From positions 124,001 to 188,000 of the forward strand of contig JAIVFJ010000007.1 in assembly GCA_025765615.1 (NCBI GenBank): a DNA stretch of 64,000 bases. Reading direction: 5' to 3'. This stretch comes from Zopfochytrium polystomum. Taxonomy: Eukaryota; Chytridiomycota; Chytridiomycetes; Chytridiales; Chytridiaceae. Each line of letters begins with the position of its first letter. Positions within the stretch are counted from its first letter, which is position 1. The translations under genes were made by a program, and so were the position numbers. Shown here piece after piece: positions 25,230 through 38,600 of this stretch. The notes beneath the pieces are model-generated. The model ran no database searches. It saw only the letters and a list, made by a program, of their open reading frames with translations, and was not told the origin of the DNA.

Positions 25230-26606
25230 ATGGAGTTTACTTTGGACAAGTCTATCTGGCATCTGTGGTTGATGGGCCTCTCAGGTGAATTTGATACGCC
25301 CGCTTGGGTATAGTCGCTAATCCTGTCAACGCCATCGTATAATTAGTTGAACAGGCCGTTCACTACGTTCGCCAGAAGATGCCAACACCAACCGATTCCG
25401 TCTTGCTCAAGAGCTTCGTTCTTTCCCAGGTTCGCAATACGATTGCTTTGAGGGCTTGTGCCCAGATTGAAAGGGCCATTATGCGCCAGTTTGTTATAAC
25501 GAACCTTCGCAACCCTCACTGCAGTACCGAAACTATGAACTCCTCGAACACCATCTTCACCGCCCGAAGCACCTGATGTCGCAGTTGTTGTTCCCGCTTC
25601 CAAAAGAAACCAAACAATTTCTTATCGAGTCATACTACAGCTTCGATGGGCGTGTGCTCCGGGAGGTACTTGGAAAGAAGCTATCGTCTCGCATACGCAA
25701 AGAATTGGATGAGGCGCGAGAGAAGAGCGGAATACCAGTTGCGGGGTGCAAGAGGATGTTTGATAACTTTAAGCGGATATCGAAGCGAGTTGAGGACTTG
25801 GACGGCGACATTGTAAAAATCATTCAGGCAGACTTTCTGTTACCCGCCCAGTTGGCAAGGTATGTCGCCGCCTAATGAAAAAACGTCGCTGATTGAGTTC
25901 CGATTCATAACTAGTCAGTACGCACACATCGTGTTCATCAACTTCTATCGACTGGACACTTCCAAGAAACGCTTGGCCTCTTTGCAATTTGCAGATTTCG
26001 AATTCAGTTACGTCGAATCCACCTTACTCCTTTCAGCCCATCCTAACAAAATACACTTCAGTTGGTTCCGTCATCATGCAGCATTTTACGACAACAGCAA
26101 CATCTGCGATACCCGAGATAGACGTGGCGTTCGCGCAGGACTGTCACAACTTGAAAACACTACTTTTGAACCACAGAGACATCATTGATGAACTTCGAAC
26201 ATCGATCGTCGCGACCGTCTCGGAATCCCGCCGCACCAGCATAACCACCAACGCGTCTTCCTTCTCCGGCGCAACCACCCCCCTCGACAAGCTGTGCAAT
26301 TCGACCCAGCTTCGCACCATTTTCAAAAACGTTCTCGCCATCGGATCTGGTCTTTCGTCCGGCAAAGAACTGCGCGACATCTTCTCAACTGTCGTCGAGA
26401 AAGTGAGCGACCCGCTTGCGGCTATGGGGTGCACGGCCGCTGACGCGACGGCTGTCTTTGAAGCGGCGGCTGCAAAGTTTCCCGAGGTGAATTCCCTGAA
26501 TGCGAATTATAGGAGACGCTACCTGTCCAGCTTTTCGAGGCTTATGAAGGCGGTGGGGCTTTGCTGTCAGCGGCTATTGCCCGGCGGGTCAGGCGGGAAG
26601 ATTTGA
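25230..26606 (+). CDS. FIBP: FIBP-like protein (acidic FGF intracellular-binding protein family)
   Basis: FIBP is a conserved protein of uncertain molecular role, named in animals for binding internalised FGF1; here only the family can be claimed. Start ATG at 25230: MEFTLDKSIWHLWLMGLS, joined after a short intron to EQAVHYVRQKM, matching the family N-terminus. Next come YRNYELLEHHLHRPKHL, QLLFPLPKETKQFLIESYYS, the signature REVLGKKLSS, MFDNFKRISKRVEDLDG and LLPAQLAR. After an intron YAHIVFINFYRLDT and LQFADFEF follow. The final exon (from about 26065) holds IPEIDVAFAQDCHNLKTLL and a helical C-terminus ending GGSGGKI before TGA. Introns are at about 25286, 25429, 25498, 25870 and 26010, all short. 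Length is near the animal protein. Confidence 0.87.
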
Positions 26607-27330
26607 TGTTGTTTGTGGTGGAAGGAGTGCACATTCGGCTTGCTCAAAATGTTCGTTATATTGCATCTTCGCTAGCTTGGCTACCCTCCTATTGGCGGCG
26701 TGCATAGTCGTTTTCTGCACCGTTTGCAATCGAGGAGGCTTTTGACATTTTGCGCAATATCATTCGGATGCATTGATTTAAGACGCCCTCCCACTGTGGG
26801 CTATGTCGTTTGAAATCAAACAGCTTACACATCTTGATGAGAGCAGATCATAACGAGTTGTTATCTCCCTTTCTCATACACAGTTTTCTTTGCTGTATTT
26901 TTGGCACTTTGGGCTCGCCGGCCCATTGACCGACTTGTAACTGGAGCAGAAGACAGACAGCAAGTGGGAGGGGCTTCAGATGGGAGCGGCAAGTTCTGCT
27001 GTCAAAGTCAACAAGCGACAATAATGCGAGGTTTCCCAGGTTCGCTTTGTTCTAACACCCTTCGCATCAGTTGGTTCTGCACCAAAAAGTTGTGTTGCGC
27101 ACCGAAGCCTGGCTTTGGTACTTAAAAGGAAGTTTTGTCTCCAGGGGAGAATACCAGCTCGTTCATACACCTCAGAAGAATCTCCGAGTTGGCCTCGAAG
27201 GTAGGAGAAACGAAGAGACAAAAGGTCGGCTACGAGGACAAGAAACAGGAATAAAACCGGAAGAAGGAACAAGACAAGAAACCGTTTTCAATCATCAACA
27301 CTCAATTTCTACAAAGCTTCACGCTTCAGC
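26607..27330. other. Convergent intergenic region, FIBP / WW-kinase
   Basis: Holds the 3' flanks of two convergent genes. No exon, RNA gene or repeat stands out; open frames are short and unsupported. Confidence 0.4.
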
Positions 27331-30300
27331 CTACTTCCCTTTCTTGTCCGGCATGACGGTGTCGCGACCAAACACCGATCCCGTCGACGTCACGCGCGCC
27401 CTACCAGTCGCCGCTTTCGTCCCAGAGGCAGCGGCCGACGTTTTGCCGGGAGGGCTCGTTGGCGCGGACCTGGGCGTGGGGGTGCTTCCGACAGGCACTT
27501 TGGAGCTCGAACGCGTCGTCGAAGAGACGGGTACCGCAGCCGCAGGAGACGTCCACTGCTTTGGCGTCGTCGGGCTCGTCCGCGAGCCTGTCGGTGTCGG
27601 CGTCGTGCGTGCCGCTCTGCTGTTCGGAGTCGTCGATGGGGCGGACCGCGACGTCCGCGGCGGCGGGGCGGGCGGAGGCGGGAGGTCGTCAAAGGGGCTT
27701 GTCGCGGTCTGACCGGGCAGGTACCAGCGGGTCTCCTTGCTTGCAACGTCGTAAAAGTACACCGCCCCCGCAGGGAGGGTGACCATGTTCCAGCCGGGAA
27801 CCCCGGGTGCCGGAAGGTCCGTTGGGACGTCCGAGGAGGCGAGCGGAGGGGGGCCAATCGTTTGCGAGATTGGGCTTGTGGCGTCAGCAGCGTTCGACGT
27901 CTTTGTGGGGGTCGGCACGACGATGCCATCACTTTTCGGCTCGTCGGGTTTGCTCTCCGAAACGCTTGATTCCACCGACGGCGGCGACGGCGGCGCTTTC
28001 GCCTGTCCCACAGCTTCTGCAGCTGCTGCAGCTGGAGAGGCTGGGGTAATGGAAGTCGACCGAGTTGTTGGAATTCCGGTTAAGTAAGTAAACATCCCGC
28101 CCAGGAACCCTGAAGGAGAGACCGCTGGCTTTTGCGGGGACACGGGAGATTTTCCGGTTTCCACCGACTTTGACTCCGAGGTCGACGGTTCCAAAGTGGT
28201 CGTGATGGCAGGAAGTCCTGTCGGCTTCTCGCTCATACCCTCCTCGCCGACAGTTGCGACCGAGGACAATTTCGAAGGTGGTAGCACTCGTGCTGGCGGT
28301 GCCCCAGCAGGGAATGAATCCGTGGAATTCGCCCGTGATCCGCTCGCAGAACTGGTTGGGGAAGATCCAAAACGAGACTGTATGAGGTCTTGAAGAACGA
28401 CCGTGGCCGTGGGAGTGGATGCCTGATCACTCGAGTTTAGATCGAGATCCGGGGGGTGTTTCGGCCCCTGACCAGTGGTCGAAATGGTATTTGGGCTGTC
28501 GAAAACGCGACCAGCATTCGCTCCGGTCGTGATGATCGAGATTCTCTTGCCCTCTTGAGGAGCTGTCGGGGCTACGTAAGGGACTTCGGATAAATTGTGA
28601 TCAGTTCGAGGAAGTGTCGGGGCAGCCATAGCCTCCACAACGGCCAGTACAGAGTCAGCATCGTTCGCGGCAGAGTCGATCGAGTTGTCTGGTGTAACGT
28701 ACACACTGGTGTCTGCTTCGTTTGCAGTATGGGTGCTTCCAGCAGTCAGAGGCAACGGTTGTTGGTACGCTTCTGTTGGGCTGTCCGGATCGACCTCCAT
28801 CTGAATGAAGCGCACCTTGCGATTTGGAGAAGGGGTTCGCGCAGCGGATGTACTCACAGGATCTGGTGCGAGTCGACCCTGCGGTGACACGGGAACTGGC
28901 TGATGCGGTGGCGAAGCGGGTCCTGCTGTGGGGTCTGACTCCAGACGCTTTGGCTGAACCACCGTCGAAACGCCACGAGGAGGAGCTGCAAAAGCTGTTC
29001 CGGGCGCCGTCATGCTGCGGTGGGGTGAATCAGGCAAGGGCTTTGAGACGATATTGGCTGCCGGGCCTGGTTGCGCTTGTGCTTCGTAAGGGTTCGCCCA
29101 CGCCGGCGGCGGCCCTGGCTGTTCCCCTGGATGATGCCACTGTGTGACTCCGCTCTTCTCGTGAAAGTAGTAAGCAGGTCCATTTGCCTGATGCAGCTTC
29201 ACCCAGCCTTCAAAGTTTTCAAGCTTTTCTGGTATCACTTGGATTGGTGGAGGGGCGGTCTGCTGCTGCTGCGGAAATACTGGCTGCGGTTGCGCGGACG
29301 GGCGTCTGACCGGAATATCCAGCCAGGGATGCTCCAGGGCTTTAGCCGCTGTTGGTCTCTTTGACGGGTCCACCTGCAACAATGTTTGAATGAAAGCTTT
29401 TGCTGTTTACAAACGAGTGTTAGTTTACAATGAAGGCTCGCAGCAAGGACTTGGAACAAACCGTCGGGGGAAAGCTTGTCCTCTTTCGTGATAGTAGCGT
29501 GAAACTTCGACTCCACAACTTTGGCCTGATATTGAGGCAAGCTGCCGACTAGCAGTTCGAACGCGACAACGCCGGTGGACCAGATGTCAATGGGGCGACC
29601 GTACAATGTTTTCCGCATCACCTCGGGGGCCTGCCGTGAATGGAATCAGGCACGATTCAGCGAGTCGATCGCAACAGTTGTTCGCATATCATTTACCATG
29701 TAGCCCTTCGTTCCCTTCATCCCTCCGACGTTGCTGTACCCGTTTTCCTCCACCGAAACCCCAAAGTCTCCAAGCTTGAGCGAATTCAAGTCGGATGCGT
29801 TGAAGAGGAAGAGGTTCTGTGGTTTGATGTCGCGATGCACAAAGTACTTTTTGTGCACCGGCACGAGCGCCTCGAGGCATGCACGAATTACGATCTTCGC
29901 CTCTGGCTCGGTCAGCGTTTTGCGTTGCGATAGCACGTCCGCCACAGTGCACGCCGCTCTGTGGCATGAAGGTGGGTGTTCCGGAGTTAAGGAAAGGGTC
30001 AAACAGCGTGAGGAAATGGAGCCAAAAGTCTTACTTGTCCATTATAAGGCAGAAGATGTTCTCTTCGTTGAGGTAGAAGTGCCTGATGGCCGATGAAGGG
30101 TGTTAGAGTGCAGTCCTTTGAAGGTGAGAAAGGGCCTTAGCATCACTCCAATCCGCTGGGAGAAGACTGATGCCATCATCGCCCAGGGCGGCAATCGTCT
30201 CACCTGAAGCCAACGATGCGATCTGGATTCGCTTCGGAGAGGGACTTGAGAAGCATTGCCTCCTGCCGCACCTCAGCGTTCTTGTCGGCGTAGTCCGAGT

Positions 30301-30415
30301 TCGTTTCGAGGTCGATTCGCTTCATGACGACCTCCTCGTCCGTGTCCATGTCCTTGGCGACCCAGACGTGGTTCAGGCCCGCCACACGGCGGAGGGGCCA
30401 GTATCGCTCGGGCAT
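27331..30415 (-). CDS. Protein kinase with two C-terminal WW domains
   Basis: Serine/threonine kinase domain from residue 1: MPERYWPLRRVAGLNHVWV and EEVVMKRIDLE (VMK lysine), then FYLNEENIFCLIMDK, catalytic HRDIKPQN, DFG in LKLGDFGVSVEE, GTKGYM spliced to APEVMRKTLYG, and DIWSTGVVAFELLVG; the final subdomain is DPSKRPTAAKALEHPWL. Immediately after come WW domain 1 (GWVKLHQANGPAYYFHEK to WHHP) and, about 400 residues later, WW domain 2 (GWNMVTLPAGAVYFYDVA to WYLP), separated by a Ser/Pro/Thr-rich low-complexity linker. The tail is basic (ends MPDKKGK). The glycine-rich loop is degenerate: VAGLNHVWVA lacks the usual GxGxxG, though Lys, HRD, DFG and APE are intact, so activity is likely. Substrate unknown; WW domains suggest binding of proline-rich or phospho-Ser-Pro partners. 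Stop at 27331. Confidence 0.82.
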
Positions 30416-31064
30416 GCTACTGCTAATTTGGCTCGCCTCGTTCGACTGCGGGAGGGTTGGTGTTGAGTGTGGTGAGGACTATGGAGAAAGATGGGAGTCG
30501 GACGTTGGAGAGGCACAGAGGCTTGGCAAGGAGAAAGATGTGGTTGGTTGGTTGGTTTGAGCGAGAGACAGCAGTCCCAAGAATGGAAAATGAGTGGAGG
30601 AAGGGTGCTGCCGCTCATCACGCCACACGATTGGGCCGCCGACTGACTGACTGACTGACTGACTGACTGACTGACTGGCTGACCGGGCGGCGCAATGTTC
30701 CATCTTCCGTCTGACCTGGAGGCACTGTGGGACAATCGCCACACGACACACACACGACAAAGACGAGACGGACGGAAACCAAAAAAAAAAATAAAAAATA
30801 AAAATAAAAAAATAATAAAAAACGCGAACAGCAAATCAAAAGCAACGAGATTCTTGCAAGGCCGAGCTGGTCTGGCCGCTTTACAACAACAAACAAGCAG
30901 AGAGAAAGAGAAAGAGATAAGGGCGACGACGCAACACAACAAAGTCAAACTGGCTTCACCGGACAGGGGGCCAAACCAACCCTTGCTTGCCCACCCCCCT
31001 CAGTCAGACTGTTTCCCTCATCACCACCATTGCCTAGCGGGACCCCACGAAGCACGTTTACTCA
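30416..31064. other. Intergenic region between gamma-COP 3' end and WW-kinase 5' end
   Basis: Contains the (GACT)9 array, an A-rich tract at about 30779-30830 with A/T runs, and a purine-rich segment. No exon recognised. The part next to 30416 is the likely kinase promoter. Confidence 0.45.
30641..30676. repeat. (GACT)9 microsatellite
   Basis: Perfect tetranucleotide array of nine units, followed by a degenerate tenth (GGCTGACC). Confidence 0.9.
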
Positions 31065-34000
31065 TTACTCAATGGCGTTGGCGAGTAGCAGTGACACGCC
31101 CTCGTGCGCCGAACGCACCGCAAGCTCCATCGACACCCCGGACCCAGGTTCCAGCGCCATCCGCACACGAACAAGGGCGGGGACCTGGCCCAAAAAGCTG
31201 CCAGAAAGCACCAGCGTGTGCGTGGTCGCCTTGTCCTTTACCGCAGAGGAGTTTTCGCACGGTTCCATCCCCAACACGTCAACTACTTGGGTGACAGCAG
31301 CTGCAAATATAAAAAAGTACAAGACAACGCCCGGAAAGAACAGAAAAGTATTAGTGGGGCGAACGGATGCAAGAGCAGGATAAATATGTGTCGAACCGAA
31401 CCTTTCACACTCGCAACCGCTGTAAGAGAGTAAGTCTCGACTTGCTCGTTGTCTTCTCCGAGATCGTTCCAAGCTTTCTTGAAGTCTGCCACGTAGGTCG
31501 GAACAATGTAGTCGCCAATCGAAAGATCCAGTTCCTCGAGCTGGTGGAACGAAAGGAACAAACAATTTGAATCAGAACGGAACGACAGATGCTTAAAAGA
31601 CGTCGTACAGGGTAGTCATCCTCCATCCCCTCCTCTTCAGGTTCGCCTGTTGTTGGGTCGATTTCCTTTAGTGTGAACTTGAGCGTGTTGGAGAACGTAG
31701 CTTCGAGAAATGCGTTAGACTTTGATAATTGTGGCTGTAAGCGCAGCTCACCAGAAGGAGTAATGCCGTTGGGCCGCTTGAAAACGACATAAACGGAGCC
31801 TGGAACATCAAACACAAGCTGAGGCAAAGTAATCACGCTTTCTTCCACAAGCATCCCAGCGGTCTCATCATCAGACTGCTTTACTTTGGTCTCGACTGTC
31901 ACGTTCTCCAGCAGGAACTCGTTCAAGGTGTTCCTACAGTTGAACTTGAAGGGTAGTGAAGAAAGGAGCTTGTCAACGATGGATGCAGATCGAGCTGAGG
32001 GGTTGGTCTGATCGAGCATGTACCTGGAAAACAAGGTGCTGCGGGAAAATGTGCTTGACAGCGGAGACAACGTACTCCGTCTCGGACTCTGTCAGATCCA
32101 CCGGTTTGGATGACTTGAGCAGGTTCCCGAGAACTGCGAGTTGTGGGATGCGTTCCATGGCTTGTTTCGTGGCGGTTTGCGGGTCCTCTGGGGGAGCGGA
32201 AGGTCGGCTAGCAGCAGCTGCGGACGCCGTGGATTTCAACGAGGGCATTTCCTGAAGAGCAGTTTGCTTGCCTAAAGATAGAAACGATGGTTGAGGCCCC
32301 TATCAGATTGGTGAAGTGAGACCACTCACGAAGCTTTTCAGCTGCTTCCTCCGCACGAGTAACGGTTGGGATGGCATTGATATCGAAGGGTTTGTGAAGC
32401 GCCTCCTCGTTGCCCAGGTAAGTCAAAAGGCTGACTTCCAGCGCCGCCCAAGAAAAGGATCCGTTGGCTGGGAGAGATGACTTTAGTTGAGCAGGGAACG
32501 AGAAACTTCCGCACACCTGCTGAAGAGTACTTTTCGCAAAGCTCGGGGGAGGCGAGAATGCGAAGGAACATTGCAGCGCGGTCTCGGACCTCGTCGTCGT
32601 TGTCATCAAGCGCCCTGACAGTCAAAAAAATAACACAGTGAGGACACGTACACTCGGTAAATACTCGAAGTCGAACCTTGTGAGAAGAACCTGGATCCTG
32701 GGTCGTAGCTCCTCAATCTCGATTGCGAAACGAGCCATGGCGCAGACTGCGGCGGCTTTGACCGTAGCGTTTTCCAAAATGATGCGATTGTAGATGTACC
32801 TGATAAACTTTGACGGCGTTGCACTTTTTGGGCCCTCTGAGCCGAGGAGGTGCAGGACACGGACAGCGAGCTTTGTAAACTCGCAGTCCTCAATAAACTC
32901 GCAAAGATGGGAAAGGGCTGTACAAGTGAGCAAACCAAGCATGAACGTATTTGCAGCTCTTTACCATATTCCTTCGACTCAGGAATGTGGTAGATAATGT
33001 CGAAAATCGCATCGACAATTGCGCGCTTGTACTCGTAGCCGCCTTCGTCCCGGAGAATGTTGGACAAAAAGTTGATCATAACCGATTGTTTGGTCGGGAA
33101 TTTCAAACACAGAGAGCGGATTGCCTCCACAACAATGATCTTGAACTCGTCCGAGATTTCAGTCATGAAACCAGAAATTTGCTTCATAAGACGATCAACG
33201 CTGGCCTCGTTTCCAGTCTGGCAGAGGCGGTTTTAATATATGAGCGTGAAAACCAAATAATTCAACCTTGAGCAAGGTCGTGATAGCAAACGTAGCAATG
33301 CTGCGATTAGAGTCGGTGATCAGGTTTTCCATATCCAAGTTGCACGGGGACACGGAGGCTGGGTGTGTCATGGCAAGCTTGTTAAGCGTGCGAATTGCGG
33401 CAAAACGAAGGGTTGGCTTATGGTTAACCAACATAAGCTGAAGGGCTGTGCGGACGATGAAGTCAGTGAGGCTCCCGTCATTGAAATGTATTAAATTACC
33501 TGAAACCGCGGGGAATAGCTCTTGGTTTGTCACGTTTCTCAAATCGCAAATTGCTCGTGCAGCTTCGTAGACAACCATGTCATTTCGGTGCCGAAGCCAA
33601 CCTTCCAAAATCTCATACATTGACCGTCTCGCACTGTTCACAATGGGTCAGCCCAATATTTCTTCAGCAAAAACTCACGAATCATCTTCATCCATGATTT
33701 TGGCGACAAATCGAACCAACATGCAGTACGCGAAGGGAGATCGAAGCTGGCTCCGCGCGTAATTTTGAATCAGCTTAATGACAGCCATGCGGTCGTGCTG
33801 CCGAATCTGGTAGATCAGGCCCAGAGCGTGGTACTGAGTGATAGCTCCCTTTGAGTTGATTGCCTCCTGCACTTCGTTCGCCCATCGCTTCACGACCTCC
33901 CGGTTTCCATTGAAGAGATGCAGCGAAGAAACTAGAGCTGCGCTGGAGATGCTCGGGTTCTTGTCGACGATCGCCTGCTTCAAAAGGCGTTCGATGCCTT

Positions 34001-34548
34001 GAAGCATTGAGCTCTGTGCTCTCCGTAAGAAAAAGAGAAAAGTTGCCGATCACACAGAACCTCTGTAATTTTGCAAAGTGCCCGAATCGCATTGGCCTTC
34101 ACTTGGTCGGACTTCGAGTTCATGTCTTTCGACAAGCTGGACGTGACCATGATGACATCCTCCGCGACCTTCGACAGCTCCTTAATCACGAGATAAACAA
34201 CCTGGCGAAGGGGAATCTGGTCGGGAAGAGTATGTCAGTACAAGACCATTCACATGATAGGCACTGACATCCTGCGACTGAAACAGCTTGGTGATGGAAA
34301 AGAAGGTCTCCGTCGCCTCCTTCGTCTGGAAGGTCTCCGACTGGTACAGCAAGTACAAAATCTTCGTCAAAATCGTCCGACATTTCCGTGGGTTGATGGG
34401 CGATTCGTTAAACGCGCGAGCCTCCTGCAAGACCGTGCTCTTGTCGATGTGCGAAAAGAGACCGGAATCTGTGAAACAGGCGCACGTCATCTACTGAGGA
34501 GCTGCTGGGTCTGTTCGTACCTTCATCGTCCTTCTTTCCAAAATTCAT
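31065..34548 (-). CDS. COPG1: Coatomer subunit gamma (gamma-COP)
   Basis: Large subunit of the COPI vesicle coat that works in Golgi-to-ER retrieval. Start ATG at 34548 (MNFGKKDDE) splices to [20 protein letters not shown] and [23 protein letters not shown]-like solenoid blocks follow: [153 protein letters not shown]. The linker is followed by the appendage: [49 protein letters not shown] and a platform subdomain ending SLLLANAIE. Around a dozen short introns. Order and spacing match animal COPG over the full length. Divergent from AP-2 alpha, 1.1 kb away. Confidence 0.93.
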
Positions 34549-35642
34549 TCTGGAGATCTGGAAAGCAAGGATCGCAGTTAGCTTCTGATTGATCGAGGTG
34601 CATCATTGAATGCATCGCCCGTTTCAACTGAAGTATCGCGATCGAGGCTAGCTCACGAGAGTCAACGCGATGAGGTGGAGGAAGATTTGTGGGCCTTGGA
34701 CCCAATTGAACGGCAACGAGGTACCGTTCGCTCGCGATGATCCTTCCGGATATTACCAGCGCCAGATCTGCTTCGCAGTTACTTGCCTAGTTCAACCGCC
34801 TTCGCGTTTGCCAGGCCCGAACGATTTGCAGAAATGTTGATGTGCGTCGCAGCGTCCTGTGCTGGACAGATTGGAGCCAAGGCCTTTTTTTCTTTTCAAT
34901 CAGGAAAAAAATACTTATGTTTGCACGCGACAGCTCCTCTCGTCCTTCCCCCAGTGAGTGGCTATGGCCCTTGAGAGGCTAGGTCACGTTTGCCGCTTTC
35001 GCCGACCAATTCCCCATGCGTCTACCCCCCACCCCACTCTCCGCAAATGGGGAGGCCGTCCATCCTCTTCTCTTATGCCACGAAGAATAAGCGAAGTTCG
35101 GAGCCTCTGCACTGAGGGAAAGGGAGATGTTCCACGAAATGGCGCGGAAGCCTTGAACGACATAGCTCATTTAGTGACGAGTCTCGAATGCGATGACGGA
35201 ATCGTATCCGCTCGCAGCGGATTAATATTCTTTGTGCAGTCTGCTACCTTTCAAACTCTGGCTCGGCTGGACCATTGAACCACAAACGAATCTTCAACCG
35301 AGATTGCCAGACGCCACCATGTTAGTAGTGCCAACCGGCACGCGCACTTCGCGCTGCCATACACCTTGGATCAGATCAATGCATCAGGCGCGAACGACGG
35401 ATCACACTAAATCGGGAGGATACCAGTCTGAATCCATCGCAGCCGGGCTCCCTGATGCAGATTCGTGACGGATCACTCTAAATCGGATACGAGTACCATC
35501 CACCGGAGCCGCCAGCTCCTTGCCTTCACAATAACGTTTTAGGCCCTTCCCCCCCTTCTCATTCCCCGATGTTGCAGCAACTATTCTATCCTGCTTGAAC
35601 CTCGGAAATTTACATCGTTAATGCCCTTACCACAACAGGTCC
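34549..35642. other. Divergent intergenic region, gamma-COP / AP-2 alpha
   Basis: No coding exon recognised. Must hold the promoters of both adaptor genes. Contains a 20-bp near-perfect direct repeat (35396-35415 and 35467-35486). Confidence 0.5.
35396..35486. repeat. 20-bp direct repeat pair upstream of AP-2 alpha
   Basis: GACGGATCACACTAAATCGG at 35396-35415 recurs at 35467-35486 with a single A-to-T change. About 157-247 bp upstream of the AP-2 alpha start. Could be a regulatory site or chance duplication. Confidence 0.6.
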
Positions 35643-38600
35643 ATGCGAGGGCTTACTGTCTTTATCGCGGACCTGAGAAATTGTGAGGATTTGTAGTTGC
35701 ATATTTGGGCCCAATGGTGCCGACTTCGAACTTATCTCGTGCCAGGTCGGGCCCGTGATCTCGAAGAGAAGCGGGTGAACAAGGAGATGGCGAACATTCG
35801 TGCCAAATTCAAGGGTAAGTTGGAGTAAACCGCGTCGTGAGATTTTAACCCGCTTCAAGACTCGGGCCTGAACGGTTACCAGAAGAAGAAATATGTGGCC
35901 AAACTTATTTACATGTACATTTTGGGTTGGGATGTTGATTTTGGGCACGCCGAAGCGGTGCAGCTGCTCCAGTCGTCGAAATATTCGGAAAAGCAAATAG
36001 TGAGGCTTTCCGTTCCAAAATCCTTCGTTTCTCACGCATTCTCAAATAGGGATACCTTGCGTGTACGCTTCTGTTAAGCGAAAGTAGTGACCTGATGCAC
36101 CTCGTGGTCAATTCTTTGAAGCGAGACCTGGCAAGCCAGAACGAGGTTCATGTTTGCCTTGCACTTCATGCCATTGCCAATGTGGCAGGCCGTGAAATGG
36201 CCGAAGTGCTTTCATACCAGGTGCAGCAGCTGCTCGTGGAAGGGTGAGGCTCAGCATATACTCTTGCCTCCGCATTCACCAAACCTTAGGCACCAAACGA
36301 GTTTCGTTCGGAAAAAGGCGGCCTTGTGCCTATTGCGGCTCTACAGGAAGCACCCTGACTTCTTCCAAACTGTTGATTGGGCACCTAAGATTGTCAGCAT
36401 GCTTGATGACCACGACTTCGTATGTTTTATTACATATGGAGTCACCGACAGTAGTTGACTCTTTCCAGGGAACGGTTCTGGCGACAGCCACGCTCATCAC
36501 AACCTTGGCACAAACGTACCCACAAGCATATGCGCGATCAGTTGAGAAGGGCATAAATCGGCTCGCAAAGGTTCGTTGAGATGTTCAGACTGCAAGCAAC
36601 TCACAGTTTCATGCCAAAGATTAATATGGATAGGGAGTACTCACCTGACTATGTGTACTATGATGTACCAGTACCTTGGCTTCAAGTGAGACTGTTGAGG
36701 CTACTACAGTACTACCCTCCTCCGGGCAAGTTTCACTCGTCCAACTCGTTAAGCACTGGTTCTTAACAAACTTTCCATCGCAGGTGACTTACAGCTAATC
36801 AACAAACTGTCGAGCGTTTTGCAAAATATAATTCACAACGCTGCGAGCGGATCAAAGAATATTCAGCGCAACAATGCACAGAACGCATTACTGTTTGAAG
36901 CAATCAACTTGTGCATCCACCTCGACCCGGAATCGGTTCTGGTGGAGCAAAGTTTCGGCATTCTGGGTAACTTCATTTCGGCTAAGGAGACCAATGTGCG
37001 ATACCTCGCTTTGGAGACAATGTGCCACTTAGCAGCAACTGGCGCGCGTAACTGCATTGACGCTCTTCGAGTCAATCAAGAAACGATCATCTCCTCATTG
37101 AAGGACAGAGACATTAGCGTGAGGCGCCGCGCTGTGGACCTGCTATACAGTATGTGTGACGAAACCAATGTCAGAGTCATTGTTGCAGAGCTTTTGCGCT
37201 ATCTACAGATTGCTGACTACGCCATTCGTGACGAGATGGTTTTGAAAATTGCTATTTTGACGGAAAAGTTTGCAATGGAGTATTCTTGGTATGTCGACGT
37301 CATACTTCAGCTCATCACGATTGCCGGGGATCACATTTCCGACGATATTTGGTTCCGAGTTATTCAAATTATCACCAACAATGAGGATCTGCAAGTCTAT
37401 GCTGCAACCACTTTGCTCGCAGCTCTTAACAGCCCTGCATGCCACGAAACAACCCTGAAAGTTGGCGGTTATGTTCTCGGTGAATTCGGTCATTTCATTG
37501 CGAATAATCCTGGCTGCTCGCCCATCGATCAATTTACTGCGATTCACTCGAAATACTCTGCCTGCACACCTAGAACTCGTGCCTTGCTTCTTACTACGTA
37601 TCTGAAGTTTGTGAATTTATTCCCCGAAATCAAGGACGAAATAGTGAATGTTTTCAAACAAAACCGACACGTTCTGGACACGGAGATTTCACAAAGGGCG
37701 AAAGAATATCTGGCAATTGTTGCAGAAATGCAGTCTGATGAAATCTTGCAAACTGTGTGCGTGGAAATGCCAGTGTTCCCAGAACGAGAGTCGGCTTTGG
37801 TGAAACGGCTTCAGAAAGAGACACGCGAAACGGAGGACAAGCGAACATGGGTCATCGGTGGAAGAGATGCAAACGCAGAAATGGCCCGTGAATCGCGCCG
37901 CCGTCGCACCTCCCACCCAAATTCCGCAACAAACTTGTCGACGCAAGTTCTTCCATCCGAGATTGAAAAGGAAGCTGCCTCTAAGAACGTTATGGCGGCA
38001 AACCGGGCTGCAGCTGTTCTTGACGATGGCACGCTATTCCGCCGCTTGGTTCTGATTCCCAACGGTCTTCTTCACCGTGACCCTGTTCTGGAACTTGGTT
38101 TAAAGTCTGAGTACCGCGACCAGCTCGGTCGACTTGCAATCTTCTTCGGCAACAGATCTCTACATGCCGTTTCTTCCCTTTCGACTGCCCTTGTGGATGC
38201 AGAGACAGGGCTCCAAGCAAACAGTTCGTCTGGAACATTTTCTACTGCTACATGTAAGGTTAGAGTGTCCCTAGTCCAGCCAGTCCCCGCGATTTTGCCA
38301 CAGGGCTCGCAGCTTCACCAACTCTACAAAGTCGAATGCCTCGGCCCGGCCGATCCGACTGCTGATGCGAATCGTCCCCTTAGCCTTGCCATCACCTTCA
38401 ACCTTGGTGCCGCCTCGACTGGCTCGCTCAGCTCCGCTGACAACGGGAACACAACTGTCATTGTCGCCCTTCCCATCCCGTTGACAAAGTTTGTCAACCC
38501 TGTGGAATTGACTGACCACGACTTTTTTTCGCGCTGGCGTCAAATCGGAGGGCCTCCACGCGAGGCGCAGGTAGTGTTTCCACCAAGGGAAGGCGGTCTT

